From Planctomicrobium sp. (lineage in GTDB: Bacteria; Planctomycetota; Planctomycetia; Planctomycetales; Planctomycetaceae): a stretch of DNA of 5,118 nucleotides. The translations under genes were made by a program, and so were the position numbers. A model generated the notes under the pieces. It was not told the DNA's origin. It was given only the letters and a program-made list of their open reading frames with translations, and did no database searches. Below, piece after piece: positions 1 through 5,118 of this stretch (position 1 is the stretch's first letter; each line of letters opens with the position of its first letter). The stretch lies in the NCBI GenBank assembly GCA_018659505.1, contig JABJMI010000581.1, forward strand, positions 1 to 5,118, written 5' to 3'.

Positions 1-245
1 CCGGGAATATAAACGGCCTCTGAATCCGCTTCGTAATAATTACCAACAAATGCTGCTTCGACTTCAACTCCGCTTTCTAGAAAAAGATCTGCCCTTGCGT
101 GTGCATCAAGTAAATTGACAAGTTCTTGGTAGAGACTGTCATCGTCAGCACACTCGCTTTTCACGAACTCTTGTTGTTGCTCTTTTGTTTCGAACACAAT
201 CGCAGCAAAAAACAACGATTCCAGATTGTCCTTGTCAATTCTCAT
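1..245 (-). CDS. Probable planctomycete serine/threonine protein kinase, N-terminal part (runs off left edge)
   Basis: Reading the minus strand from an ATG at 245 gives 81 open codons to the window edge, starting MRIDKDNLESLFFAAI. The pattern is an amphipathic start, then SLFFAAIVFET, EQQQEFVKSECADDDSLYQELVNLLDAH, then FLE. It matches the N-terminal segment that precedes the kinase domain in many planctomycete Ser/Thr kinases (family memory: a FFAALE...ER..FL...C..D..L...V..LL.AH type motif). The catalytic domain would lie outside the window, so the kinase assignment is inferred from this leader plus position: it follows an ECF sigma factor gene on the same strand by 113 bp, a common planctomycete pairing. 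The frame is closed by a stop a short way upstream of the ATG. Only a weak purine stretch precedes the start, so a nearby TTG start cannot be excluded. If expressed with the sigma factor, it may phosphorylate or otherwise sense signals for it; this is inference. Confidence 0.72.
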   Translation of the reverse strand, partial: MRIDKDNLESLFFAAIVFETKEQQQEFVKSECADDDSLYQELVNLLDAHARADLFLESGVEVEAAFVGNYYEADSEAVYIP

Positions 246-358
246 ACTGCTCAATCGAACACACGATGATCTATACCTGCTCCAACAATAGATCAATGCG
301 AGATTTGGCTCTCTACTCCCTCATGCAAAGTCTTCTTTTTTGTGAAATTCCGGAAATC

Positions 359-931
359 TTACGGGGTTAAACTGAGCGTATTGTCGAGCTTTGAATACAA
401 CCACGCTTTTGCAAAAGTCCAATATCTTTCAGTAGTTGCGCTAGACATCCCTAGCGTCTTAGACGTCTCTGCAATTGAAAGACCTGCGAAAAAGCGAAGT
501 TTGACGATGTTCGCATGTACCGGCCAATTTGCTTCAAAAATCATCAAACATTCGTTGAGGTCAATCACGTCACAATGAGCTGTTTTTGCTGTTACGATGC
601 TTGAATGCAATGCGATTCGCTTTTTATTACCACCATGTTTTCTCGTTCGCTTTCGACGAGCATGCTCAATGAGAATCCGTCGCATTGCTTCAGCGGCTGC
701 CGAGAAAAAATGCTTGCGACCATCCCAATTCTGCGGATTGGGAACGTCTACCAAACGCAGGAATGCATCGTGGACAAGCAGTGTTGGCTGGAGGCTTGGT
801 GTGTTAGGTTCTTTTGCAAGCCGGTCTCTCGCGAGGGACCGAAGTTCGTGATAGACAAGAGGAAGCAACTCAGCCGCAGCGGTTGGTTCATCGGAATCGA
901 TCGAATTGACAATTTTTGTAACTTCAGACAT
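359..931 (-). CDS. ECF-type RNA polymerase sigma factor (planctomycete kinase-associated type)
   Basis: 190 residues, the usual size for this group. Sigma region 2 spans about residues 20-95: LLPLVYHELRSLARDRLA, then LQPTLLVHDAFLRLVD, then a W-D-GR-HFF-AAAEAMRRILIEHAR-K-R segment, which is highly characteristic of the planctomycete/acidobacterial ECF family (Sigma70_ECF, TIGR02999-like, from memory). Sigma region 4 is about residues 125-182, with IVKLRFFAGLSIAETSKTLG and SATTERYWTFAKAWL forming the helix-turn-helix. This protein would direct RNA polymerase to a small regulon. No anti-sigma gene is visible; the probable kinase 113 bp downstream on the same strand is the likely partner. The ATG at 931 fits the family start, but no clear Shine-Dalgarno sequence precedes it. 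The linker between regions 2 and 4 (about residues 104-140) is less like the family consensus than the flanking parts. Confidence 0.93.
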   Translation of the reverse strand: MSEVTKIVNSIDSDEPTAAAELLPLVYHELRSLARDRLAKEPNTPSLQPTLLVHDAFLRLVDVPNPQNWDGRKHFFSAAAEAMRRILIEHARRKRTRKHGGNKKRIALHSSIVTAKTAHCDVIDLNECLMIFEANWPVHANIVKLRFFAGLSIAETSKTLGMSSATTERYWTFAKAWLYSKLDNTLSLTP

Positions 932-1119
932 TGGCTGATTCGTTGAGTTAATGCATGAACTAAATGGCCGAACACTGCACTACATTTACGCGGAGAAATA
1001 GCTTTCAACAACATAGTAATTTACAAATTTATGATATCTTGGCGAGAATCAAGTAAAATCACAAACACATACACATTCAACCACAATCCGTGAAGCAATC
1101 CATTCACAAGGAATAGCCC
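932..1119. other. Divergent intergenic spacer between sigma factor and EthD gene
   Basis: 188 AT-rich bases hold the start regions of both flanking genes. I see no conserved RNA or long repeat. Promoter-like fragments (TTTACA at 1020-1025, TAAAAT at 1054-1059) are not spaced as a normal sigma-70 pair, so no promoter is called. Because ECF sigma genes are often autoregulated, an ECF-type promoter for either gene could lie here; this is inference. Confidence 0.5.
1108..1113 (+). promoter_or_regulatory. Ribosome binding site of the EthD gene
   Basis: AAGGAA ends 6 bases before the ATG at 1120. It is one of only two clear Shine-Dalgarno sequences in the window and fixes the start of the EthD gene. 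Confidence 0.7.
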
Positions 1120-1494
1120 ATGATTAAAATCAGTTACTTGATGAGACGTCTTCCACACCTGAGTTTAGAGGATTTTCAATCTTATTGGAGCGAAAAGCAT
1201 CCTCAAGCCGCCCCAGCAGACGCGTTCGCAATTCTCGGGGTGCAGCGATATGTTCAAGTCCTTCCTTTTGAGACAGACGCCCGGAACCTTGTGATTGGAC
1301 CTCGTACTGGACTGGAAGACCCGTTTGACGGGATTGCTGAGCTTTGGGTCGAAAGCGAAGATGCACTCGCACGTAACTGGTCGACAAACAAGGCGCAGGA
1401 ATACGTAAAAATATTTTTCGACGATGAGCAAAACTTTATCGACTGGACACGGTCTACCATTCTCGTTTCAAGAGAAAATGTCGTAGTGCCTTAG
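1120..1494 (+). CDS. EthD domain-containing protein (small dimeric alpha/beta-barrel type)
   Basis: 124 residues, close to the usual size of single-domain EthD proteins. The start MIKISYLMRRLPHLSLEDFQSYW carries the family's first beta strand and helix; the F-x2-YW-x3-HP signature is F19, Y22, W23, H27, P28. A second strand holds VQRYVQV (41-47), then DGIAELWVES (70-79), a helix, and a DEQNFIDWT segment (102-110) before the final strand ending in VSREN. These match the EthD family (PF07110) with a ferredoxin-like fold that normally dimerises. EthD itself is needed for ethyl tert-butyl ether breakdown in actinobacteria, but most members have no known reaction, so a substrate is not assigned. 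No signal peptide, so cytoplasmic. It stands alone: divergent from the sigma factor and convergent with the IS transposase. A good Shine-Dalgarno sequence supports the start. Confidence 0.85.
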   Translation: MIKISYLMRRLPHLSLEDFQSYWSEKHPQAAPADAFAILGVQRYVQVLPFETDARNLVIGPRTGLEDPFDGIAELWVESEDALARNWSTNKAQEYVKIFFDDEQNFIDWTRSTILVSRENVVVP

Positions 1495-1624
1495 ACATCT
1501 TCCAAATTATGTAACGTAGTCGGTCGATGACCTCAAAACTGTGCAGGAATTTTTGTGAAGCATCATGCAATCGATCACCATGACCAGCACAATTTCCCCA
1601 TCTGATCTGCACCGGTCACATCGT
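1495..1624. other. Short non-coding left flank of the insertion sequence
   Basis: Between the EthD stop and the IS left end I find no supported gene and no clear terminator hairpin. All three minus-strand frames were read to test whether the regulator cut at 3152-3403 continues here. None resembles the expected XylR-family sequence, and the space is in any case far too short for the missing ~300 residues. The minus strand does have an open stretch of about 40 codons in one frame, which I do not recognise. Confidence 0.6.
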
Positions 1625-1642
1625 TGAATGGCACGTAGTTAT
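1625..1642 (+). repeat. IS left terminal inverted repeat
   Basis: TGAATGGCACGTAGTTAT, identical to the reverse complement of 3148-3165. Similarity fades further in. The transposase stop codon (TAA on the minus strand, 1641-1639) lies inside it, so the gene uses the full length of the element at this end. Confidence 0.88.
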
Positions 1643-3051
1643 TTCTTAAGTCCTTTTAGGATCTGGCGTTTCGCTTCGTGTCTTGGGACTGTCATGAAGA
1701 GTTGTCGGCGGTATGTTGATTTTCTCTTGCGGGGTTCAAATCGGTCGGGTCTGTCACCCACTCGATGGACGGCAATCGCGACAAGAAAATCTTCGTAGAG
1801 TTGCATCCGCACTATCGAGTCTCGCCGGTCGATGAACGCAATGACCGGCTGAAATGCTTGTAGAGTTTGAACTGTCATCTTGAAACTGAGAGTCCTGGGA
1901 TCGATGTCGAACTTCGCGGCGGCCCCAGCCATGATCGTGCGAATCAAATTGTAAGCGAGCACGTGCGTCCAAATCTCTTTGCAAACGAGGCTTGGTGTTT
2001 TGCAACGTAGGGTGTCCATTTGCAGAGTTTGTTTAAGTGAGCGGATATCAAGTTCGACATTCCATCTTGCTCGATATAACGAAGCGAGCTCTTCTTTCGG
2101 GTACTCAATGGGATCTAAAAGTGTCGTTGCGAGGACAAGCAGCTTGCTACGAAACCCGGGGCGTTCGACATGGACACGACAGACTCGAATTTGTAAATGA
2201 TCCGGAAGGTCGGTCGTAAATGCCCGATCTTCTCTACGACGTGGATAACGTTTTGGCCAACTCACAATCTGATCATCTTTTCCAAGTCGTCGTCCACATC
2301 GGAAATCAAGTTTGCGGATTACAGAATGACGGACAACACAATCGACTCCCAGTGATTGTAAAGCTGCAATCTCTGCCCACGAACACATCAGACGATCCGC
2401 GAGCATGACATCGCCTGGACGAAACACTTTCATCAATCGACGGAGTAGCCCAAGTTCACTTTGGCCTTTGCCTGCAAAGCGGCAGATGCCTAGATCCACG
2501 ATCGCACCACAAGAGAGCGAGATCACCGCAGCCATTCGAGCGATCGGGAATCCAAGCCCTGGTCTTTGCCCTGGAATTTGAGGATAGGCTGTCTGATTTG
2601 CTGGCGTATCAGGCATCGTCACGGTCGATCCGTCATACAGATAGACTCGACGATTGTTCCAAAGCCAACCGACTTGCGACTCATCATCTAACGCTCGACC
2701 TGTCTGGCGTGCCACGTCAGAAAAGAATCTCTCCGGCAATCGTTTCCTCGCTTGGCAATACGCCGATGTTTCCGATGAACACGGTTTTAGTCTGCGTGAA
2801 ACACGATACGCGTTGAAGCGTGTAACTGCTGAGGAACAGGACTGGTCAGCATTCAATGCTTGGCCCAGGAACACCCATAATGTGACCAACGGCGTATAGA
2901 TTCGGTCTTTCCAGAACACACCGTTTGCTTCCAGCGCCTGTGCGATGGAAGCGTGTGAGAGGACGTCGGTAAATGGTAAGCCGCCGTCCTGAAGAAATTG
3001 CCTTCTCAGAAATTTTATCTGTTCGTGCAGTCGCCCATGATTCACACTCAT
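1639..3051 (-). CDS. IS4-family DDE transposase
   Basis: 470 residues, in the normal range for the family, with no frameshift or internal stop. An N-terminal helical region (about 20-110) precedes the RNase H-like catalytic domain. The catalytic triad is visible: D140 in VYLYDGSTVTMPDTP, D219 in GDVMLADRLMCSW, and E333 within the IS4 signature Y326-x2-R329-x3-E333-x6-K340 (YRARWNVELDIRSLK). The long insertion between the second D and the E, predicted to be beta-rich (about 240-315), is typical of IS4 transposases. The C-terminus is basic (RKRKSTYRRQ, KGLKK). It cuts and pastes the surrounding element. The ATG at 3051 is supported by a strong Shine-Dalgarno sequence 8 bases upstream. All expected motifs are intact, so the enzyme could be active. 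Confidence 0.95.
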   Translation of the reverse strand: MSVNHGRLHEQIKFLRRQFLQDGGLPFTDVLSHASIAQALEANGVFWKDRIYTPLVTLWVFLGQALNADQSCSSAVTRFNAYRVSRRLKPCSSETSAYCQARKRLPERFFSDVARQTGRALDDESQVGWLWNNRRVYLYDGSTVTMPDTPANQTAYPQIPGQRPGLGFPIARMAAVISLSCGAIVDLGICRFAGKGQSELGLLRRLMKVFRPGDVMLADRLMCSWAEIAALQSLGVDCVVRHSVIRKLDFRCGRRLGKDDQIVSWPKRYPRRREDRAFTTDLPDHLQIRVCRVHVERPGFRSKLLVLATTLLDPIEYPKEELASLYRARWNVELDIRSLKQTLQMDTLRCKTPSLVCKEIWTHVLAYNLIRTIMAGAAAKFDIDPRTLSFKMTVQTLQAFQPVIAFIDRRDSIVRMQLYEDFLVAIAVHRVGDRPDRFEPRKRKSTYRRQLFMTVPRHEAKRQILKGLKK

Positions 3052-3059
3052 AATTCTGG

Positions 3060-3066
3060 CCTCCTT
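3060..3066 (-). promoter_or_regulatory. Strong ribosome binding site of the transposase
   Basis: On the minus strand AAGGAGG lies 8 bases upstream of the ATG at 3051. It settles the start against other in-frame codons. So strong a site is notable for a transposase, whose translation is usually held low. Confidence 0.75.
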
Positions 3067-3117
3067 GCCGAAGATGCAGTTGTGGTGAACTCATCTCAGC
3101 AAGTGAAGCCAATTGTG

Positions 3118-3146
3118 TATATACCGTTTCATGGAAACGATTTACA
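3118..3146 (-). promoter_or_regulatory. Candidate transposase promoter
   Basis: On the minus strand TATATA (3123-3118) lies 17 bases downstream of a poor -35 match TGTAAA (3146-3141). It sits just inside the right end, where IS promoters normally are. The -35 match is only 3 of 6, and the spacer contains the hairpin at 3125-3139, so this is tentative. Confidence 0.3.
3125..3139. repeat. Perfect 6-bp hairpin inside the IS right end
   Basis: CGTTTC, loop ATG, GAAACG. It lies between the right terminal repeat and the transposase start, upstream of the Shine-Dalgarno sequence. It may be a binding site or limit read-through from outside, as hairpins near the ends of other IS4 elements do; the role here is inference. 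Confidence 0.5.
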
Positions 3147-3147
3147 G

Positions 3148-3165
3148 ATAACTACGTGCCATTCA
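3148..3165 (-). repeat. IS right terminal inverted repeat
   Basis: Reverse-complement copy of the left end, 18 of 18 bases identical. It fuses with the truncated regulator: on the minus strand the repeat reads in frame as N-G-T followed by TAG, so the element supplies the stop codon of the broken gene. Confidence 0.88.
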
Positions 3166-3403
3166 TGTTAACGACCGGAATCTTCAGCCCTTTGATTGCT
3201 TCAAGTACCTGTTGGTCATCAAGGTCGGCGATAACTCCCTGCCCATGCCAGCGTTTCAGATTCGGAATCTTTGCGAGCGGCTCATCTTCGACATACACTC
3301 GCCAATCGGGATGTGATCTCGTAAAGCGTGCGATCCCAGCCACAACCTTTCGGTCATAAGGCTTGTTAATGTTTAAAATAAGAGCGACTTCTCGAGGTGA
3401 CAT
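3152..3403 (-). pseudogene. XylR-like sugar-responsive transcriptional regulator, truncated by the IS
   Basis: The 83-residue reading frame starts MSPREVALILNINKPYDRKVVAGI and continues with DWRVYVEDEPLAKIPNLKRW, GQGVIADLDDQQV and KIPVVNMNGT. It parallels the E. coli XylR start (ANKAYDRQVVEGV, IKDWLGDGVIADFDDKQI, VPIVGVGG, from memory), so this is the first part of the periplasmic-binding-protein-like sensor domain. XylR-family regulators are about 390 residues with a C-terminal AraC-type helix-turn-helix. Here about 80% is missing, including the rest of the sensor and the entire DNA-binding domain. The last codons and the stop come from the IS terminal repeat. The missing part is not found left of the IS. 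The product is almost surely non-functional as a regulator. The gene is divergent from the DUF1080 gene, its likely former target (inference). Confidence 0.85.
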
Positions 3404-3710
3404 TTCAAAAATTATTGAGGATTTTAGGAGATAGTGAATTTGTGAAGTTAAATATTATAATCGTTTTGTGATATTACACCATTGCGATTCGTGGTTGGCT
3501 GAGTGAAAATCGAAGAAGTTGTTAATGATCTTTCTCAGTCACTTTCAGGTGCATGTCAAACTTAAGTTAAGGGATGAATGAGAACTTTCACCTGGAATCT
3601 ATTTATTCTTACTTCCACACACTCATACTCAGATCCAATAAATAACTTGGGGTTTATGTACACTCCAGTTAGATACGTTTCGAATTAATCATCTGTTTGA
3701 AAGTTTACAC
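3404..3710. other. Divergent AT-rich spacer between regulator fragment and DUF1080 gene
   Basis: 307 bases with no supported gene. It should contain the promoters of both divergent genes. Visible elements are a symmetric ATTATAAT box at 3454-3461 and three copies of a 7-mer, ACTTTCA at 3541-3547 and 3584-3590 and its reverse complement TGAAAGT at 3698-3704. The first two copies are followed by GGTG and CCTG, giving separated CAGGTG/CACCTG arms. These could be operator half-sites, but the match is short. No good Shine-Dalgarno sequence precedes the ATG at 3711. Confidence 0.5.
3454..3461. promoter_or_regulatory. Candidate -10 box (self-complementary ATTATAAT)
   Basis: The eight bases read TATAAT on either strand, a perfect -10 consensus. 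On the minus strand it would start a transcript about 45 bases ahead of the regulator fragment. No good -35 hexamer is found at 16-18 bases on either strand, so this may simply be AT-rich sequence. Confidence 0.25.
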
Positions 3711-4937
3711 ATGCCGAGAAATAATTCATTTTACAGCCTCGTTGCTTTAGCGATGTTCGCCTTACCAGGACAAGTCTCTGCGGAAGAGAGTTCTCAATGG
3801 AAATCGCTGTTCAATGGCGAAAACCTTGATGGCTGGTCACAGAATAACGGGACCGCTACTTATCGTGTTGAAGGTGACGCGATTGTTGGAAAGACCAACG
3901 AAGGGAGCCCTAATTCGTTTTTGTGTACAGACAAGCTCTACGGCGACTTCGAATTGCAATTCGAAGTGAAGGTTGACCCGCAATTAAATTCCGGTGTGCA
4001 AATTCGCTCGCAAACAGTCGGTGATACTCCCGAAGGTCGCGTGAACGGTCCTCAAGTCGAGATCTCTCTCGATAAGATGGCAGGCTATGTTTACGGCGAA
4101 TCTGCTGGGGGATGGATGACTCCCGATGCAGATCGGAAGCCTCATGATCACTTTATTGACGGTGAGTGGAACCAGTACAGAGTCGTCGCTGTTGGCAGCC
4201 AGATTCAAACTTGGATCAACGGTCATCAGGTTTCGAATCTCACTCATGAAGAGCGTTACAAATCGCATCCCAAAGGCTTCATTGGTCTTCAGGTTCACGG
4301 CATCGGTGCTGGTCAGGGACCGTATGAAGTCCGCTGGCGAAACATCAAACTTCGCGAACTGACAAAATTCACTTCGCTGTATAACGGAAAAGACCTCAGC
4401 GGCTGGAAAACGACCGGTAACTGGCTTCCCCAAGAAGATGGGTCACTGCTCATTCAGCCTAGAGACGGCGAAAGTGGTTGGACACGCTACGATGCCTATC
4501 TCTTCTCTGAAAAACAGTACAAAGATTTCGTCATTGATTTCGAATACTCTTATCCACCCGGCGGGAACAGTGGTTTCTACTTCCATGTTGGTGACTTGAA
4601 GGATCCGGTCAGCACCGGGATCGAAATCCAAATTCTGGACTCTTCCAAGAAAGAAGGCGCACTTAATTCACATGATCACGGCGGGGTTGTTAGTACTGCC
4701 GCCGCTGCTTCAAAGAACATGTCGCGCCCACCGGGAGAATGGAACCGCATGGTCGTCACCTGCATCGGATCACAATGCCAGGTCGAACTCAACGGAGAAC
4801 AGATCATCGATGTCGACCTCAGCCAAACAGCTGTGAAAGACCGTCCCGAGTCAGGCTACATCGGATTCCAGGATCACGGACAACCGAACAACATTAAGTT
4901 TAGAAATATTCGAATTCTAGAACTTAACAATGAATAA
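3711..4937 (+). CDS. Secreted protein with two tandem DUF1080 (3-keto-disaccharide hydrolase-like) domains
   Basis: 408 residues. A signal peptide is clear: basic MPRNN, hydrophobic LVALAMFALPG, likely cut after QVSA (residue 24). Two homologous domains follow, about 30-217 and 220-405. Paired motifs: SLFNGENLDGW (32-42) and SLYNGKDLSGW (222-232); NSGVQIRS (93-100) and NSGFYFHV (286-293); PQVEISLD (114-121) and IEIQILDS (304-311); GEWNQYRVV...INGHQV (151-174) and GEWNRMVVT...LNGEQI (342-365); GFIGLQVHG and GYIGFQDHG; WRNIKLREL and FRNIRILEL. Each is a concanavalin-like beta-sandwich of family PF06439, very expanded in planctomycetes; some members act on 3-keto-glycosides (family knowledge). 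The two copies are diverged, so they may differ in substrate or only one may be catalytic. It stands alone, divergent from the broken sugar regulator. Substrate unknown. Confidence 0.93.
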   Translation: MPRNNSFYSLVALAMFALPGQVSAEESSQWKSLFNGENLDGWSQNNGTATYRVEGDAIVGKTNEGSPNSFLCTDKLYGDFELQFEVKVDPQLNSGVQIRSQTVGDTPEGRVNGPQVEISLDKMAGYVYGESAGGWMTPDADRKPHDHFIDGEWNQYRVVAVGSQIQTWINGHQVSNLTHEERYKSHPKGFIGLQVHGIGAGQGPYEVRWRNIKLRELTKFTSLYNGKDLSGWKTTGNWLPQEDGSLLIQPRDGESGWTRYDAYLFSEKQYKDFVIDFEYSYPPGGNSGFYFHVGDLKDPVSTGIEIQILDSSKKEGALNSHDHGGVVSTAAAASKNMSRPPGEWNRMVVTCIGSQCQVELNGEQIIDVDLSQTAVKDRPESGYIGFQDHGQPNNIKFRNIRILELNNE

Positions 4938-4973
4938 GTTGCCTATGGTTTTTGATGAAGGGAAACCAGCTGA

Positions 4974-5015
4974 GCGAACAGGTTCAATCACATCGTTGAT
5001 GTCCGAACCGTTCGC
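4974..5015 (+). terminator. Compound stem-loop downstream of the DUF1080 gene (possible terminator)
   Basis: Outer stem: GCGAAC-A-GGTTC (4974-4985) pairs with GAACCGTTCGC (5005-5015), 11 base pairs with one bulged A. A second hairpin, ACATC-GTT-GATGT (4990-5002), sits inside the loop. It lies 37 bases past the stop codon, a normal place for a terminator, and should stabilise the 3' end of the transcript. No T tract follows, so it is not a classical intrinsic terminator; a protein-binding site or repeat unit is also possible. Confidence 0.4.
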
Positions 5016-5024
5016 GACAGCACT

Positions 5025-5088
5025 GGAAATGCTCTTTCACATTCCTAATGCGACTTTTGACTGCGGAAGATTTAACTAGAGCATTTCC
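5025..5088. repeat. Inverted repeat GGAAATGCTCT / AGAGCATTTCC
   Basis: Arms of 11 identical bases at 5025-5035 and 5078-5088, separated by 42 bases. It may fold into a long hairpin in the transcript or be the ends of a very small mobile repeat. No coding sequence is seen between the arms, and no flanking direct repeat is obvious. Confidence 0.5.
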
Positions 5089-5118
5089 CATGCTTCTCTT
5101 GTCCGCGAAGCCGGCGCG

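Larger units (their letters stand above)
1625..3165 (-). mobile_element. IS4-family insertion sequence, about 1.54 kb, apparently complete
   Basis: The ends carry an inverted repeat of 18 identical bases, TGAATGGCACGTAGTTAT, read inward from 1625-1642 on the plus strand and from 3165-3148 on the minus strand. It encloses a single intact IS4-type transposase gene on the minus strand. The left repeat contains the transposase stop codon; the right repeat lies about 95 bp upstream of its start. The exact outer bases are uncertain by a few positions, since some could be flanking DNA that matches by chance. IS4-family elements usually make a target duplication of roughly 9-12 bp, but the bases outside the two repeats (CACATCGT left, TGTTAACG right) show none. 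That suggests the two flanks were not originally joined. Confidence 0.88.
4938..5118. other. Structured intergenic region after the DUF1080 gene
   Basis: 181 bases to the window edge with no convincing gene. It contains a compound stem-loop and a separate inverted repeat, listed on their own. On the minus strand a frame is open from the right edge for about 45 codons (including MGNALVKSSAVKSR) and ends inside the stem-loop; I do not recognise it, and it could be the tail of a gene or chance. Confidence 0.4.

Noticed and set aside
597..946. Plus-strand frames of 84-113 codons opposite the sigma factor.
   Set aside because: The minus strand carries an unmistakable ECF sigma factor here; the opposite frames have no recognisable motifs.
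1020..1059. TTTACA and TAAAAT as a promoter for the EthD gene.
   Set aside because: They are 28 bases apart rather than about 17, and no better-spaced partner was found for either.
1495..1624. Possible continuation of the regulator left of the IS.
   Set aside because: All three minus-strand frames were read; two hit stops early and none resembles the XylR-family sequence expected after the VVN-x-NG position.
1616..1627. The 12-mer TCACATCGTTGA at the IS left junction recurs at 4988-4999.
   Set aside because: About one chance 12-base match is expected among all pairs in a 5-kb window, and the surrounding bases do not extend it, so it is not evidence of a shared mobile element.
3984..4433. 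A 149-codon minus-strand frame inside the DUF1080 gene.
   Set aside because: It lies wholly antisense to a well-supported gene with clear domain motifs, resembles no family I know, and is best seen as a shadow frame.
4930..5079. A 49-codon plus-strand frame (starting MNKLPMVFDEGK) overlapping the DUF1080 stop codon by 8 bases.
   Set aside because: It has no Shine-Dalgarno sequence, no recognisable family, and runs through the compound stem-loop and one arm of the inverted repeat, so the sequence is better explained by structure than by coding.

Overview
The window looks like a planctomycete (Planctomycetota) chromosome of moderate GC. The taxon is inferred from three family-level signatures: an ECF sigma factor followed on the same strand by the N-terminus of the planctomycete type of serine/threonine kinase, a secreted protein with two DUF1080 (3-keto-disaccharide hydrolase-like) domains, and the start of a XylR/LacI-like sugar regulator. 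No RNA gene or CRISPR array was seen.

Layout, left to right. Positions 1-245 (minus) hold the first 81 codons of a probable serine/threonine kinase that runs off the left edge. Positions 359-931 (minus) encode the ECF sigma factor just upstream of it. A 188-bp divergent spacer separates this from an EthD-domain protein (1120-1494, plus). From about 1625 to 3165 lies an apparently complete IS4-family insertion sequence: 18-bp identical terminal inverted repeats and one intact 470-residue transposase on the minus strand. Its right end cuts into a XylR-like regulator (3152-3403, minus), which keeps only its first ~80 residues and ends at a stop codon inside the IS terminal repeat. A 307-bp AT-rich divergent spacer follows, then the tandem DUF1080 protein (3711-4937, plus). 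The last 180 bp contain a compound stem-loop and a longer-range inverted repeat.

How the parts relate. The sigma factor and kinase form the familiar planctomycete signalling pair. The regulator and the DUF1080 gene are divergent, so the regulator may once have controlled the DUF1080 gene; the fragment lacks most of its sensor domain and all of any DNA-binding domain. The sequence left of the IS does not continue the regulator, and no target-site duplication is visible. The simplest reading is therefore a deletion or IS-IS recombination rather than a clean insertion. I do not see a convincing new multi-gene system. The most notable points are the IS-made gene truncation and the structured DNA at the right end.
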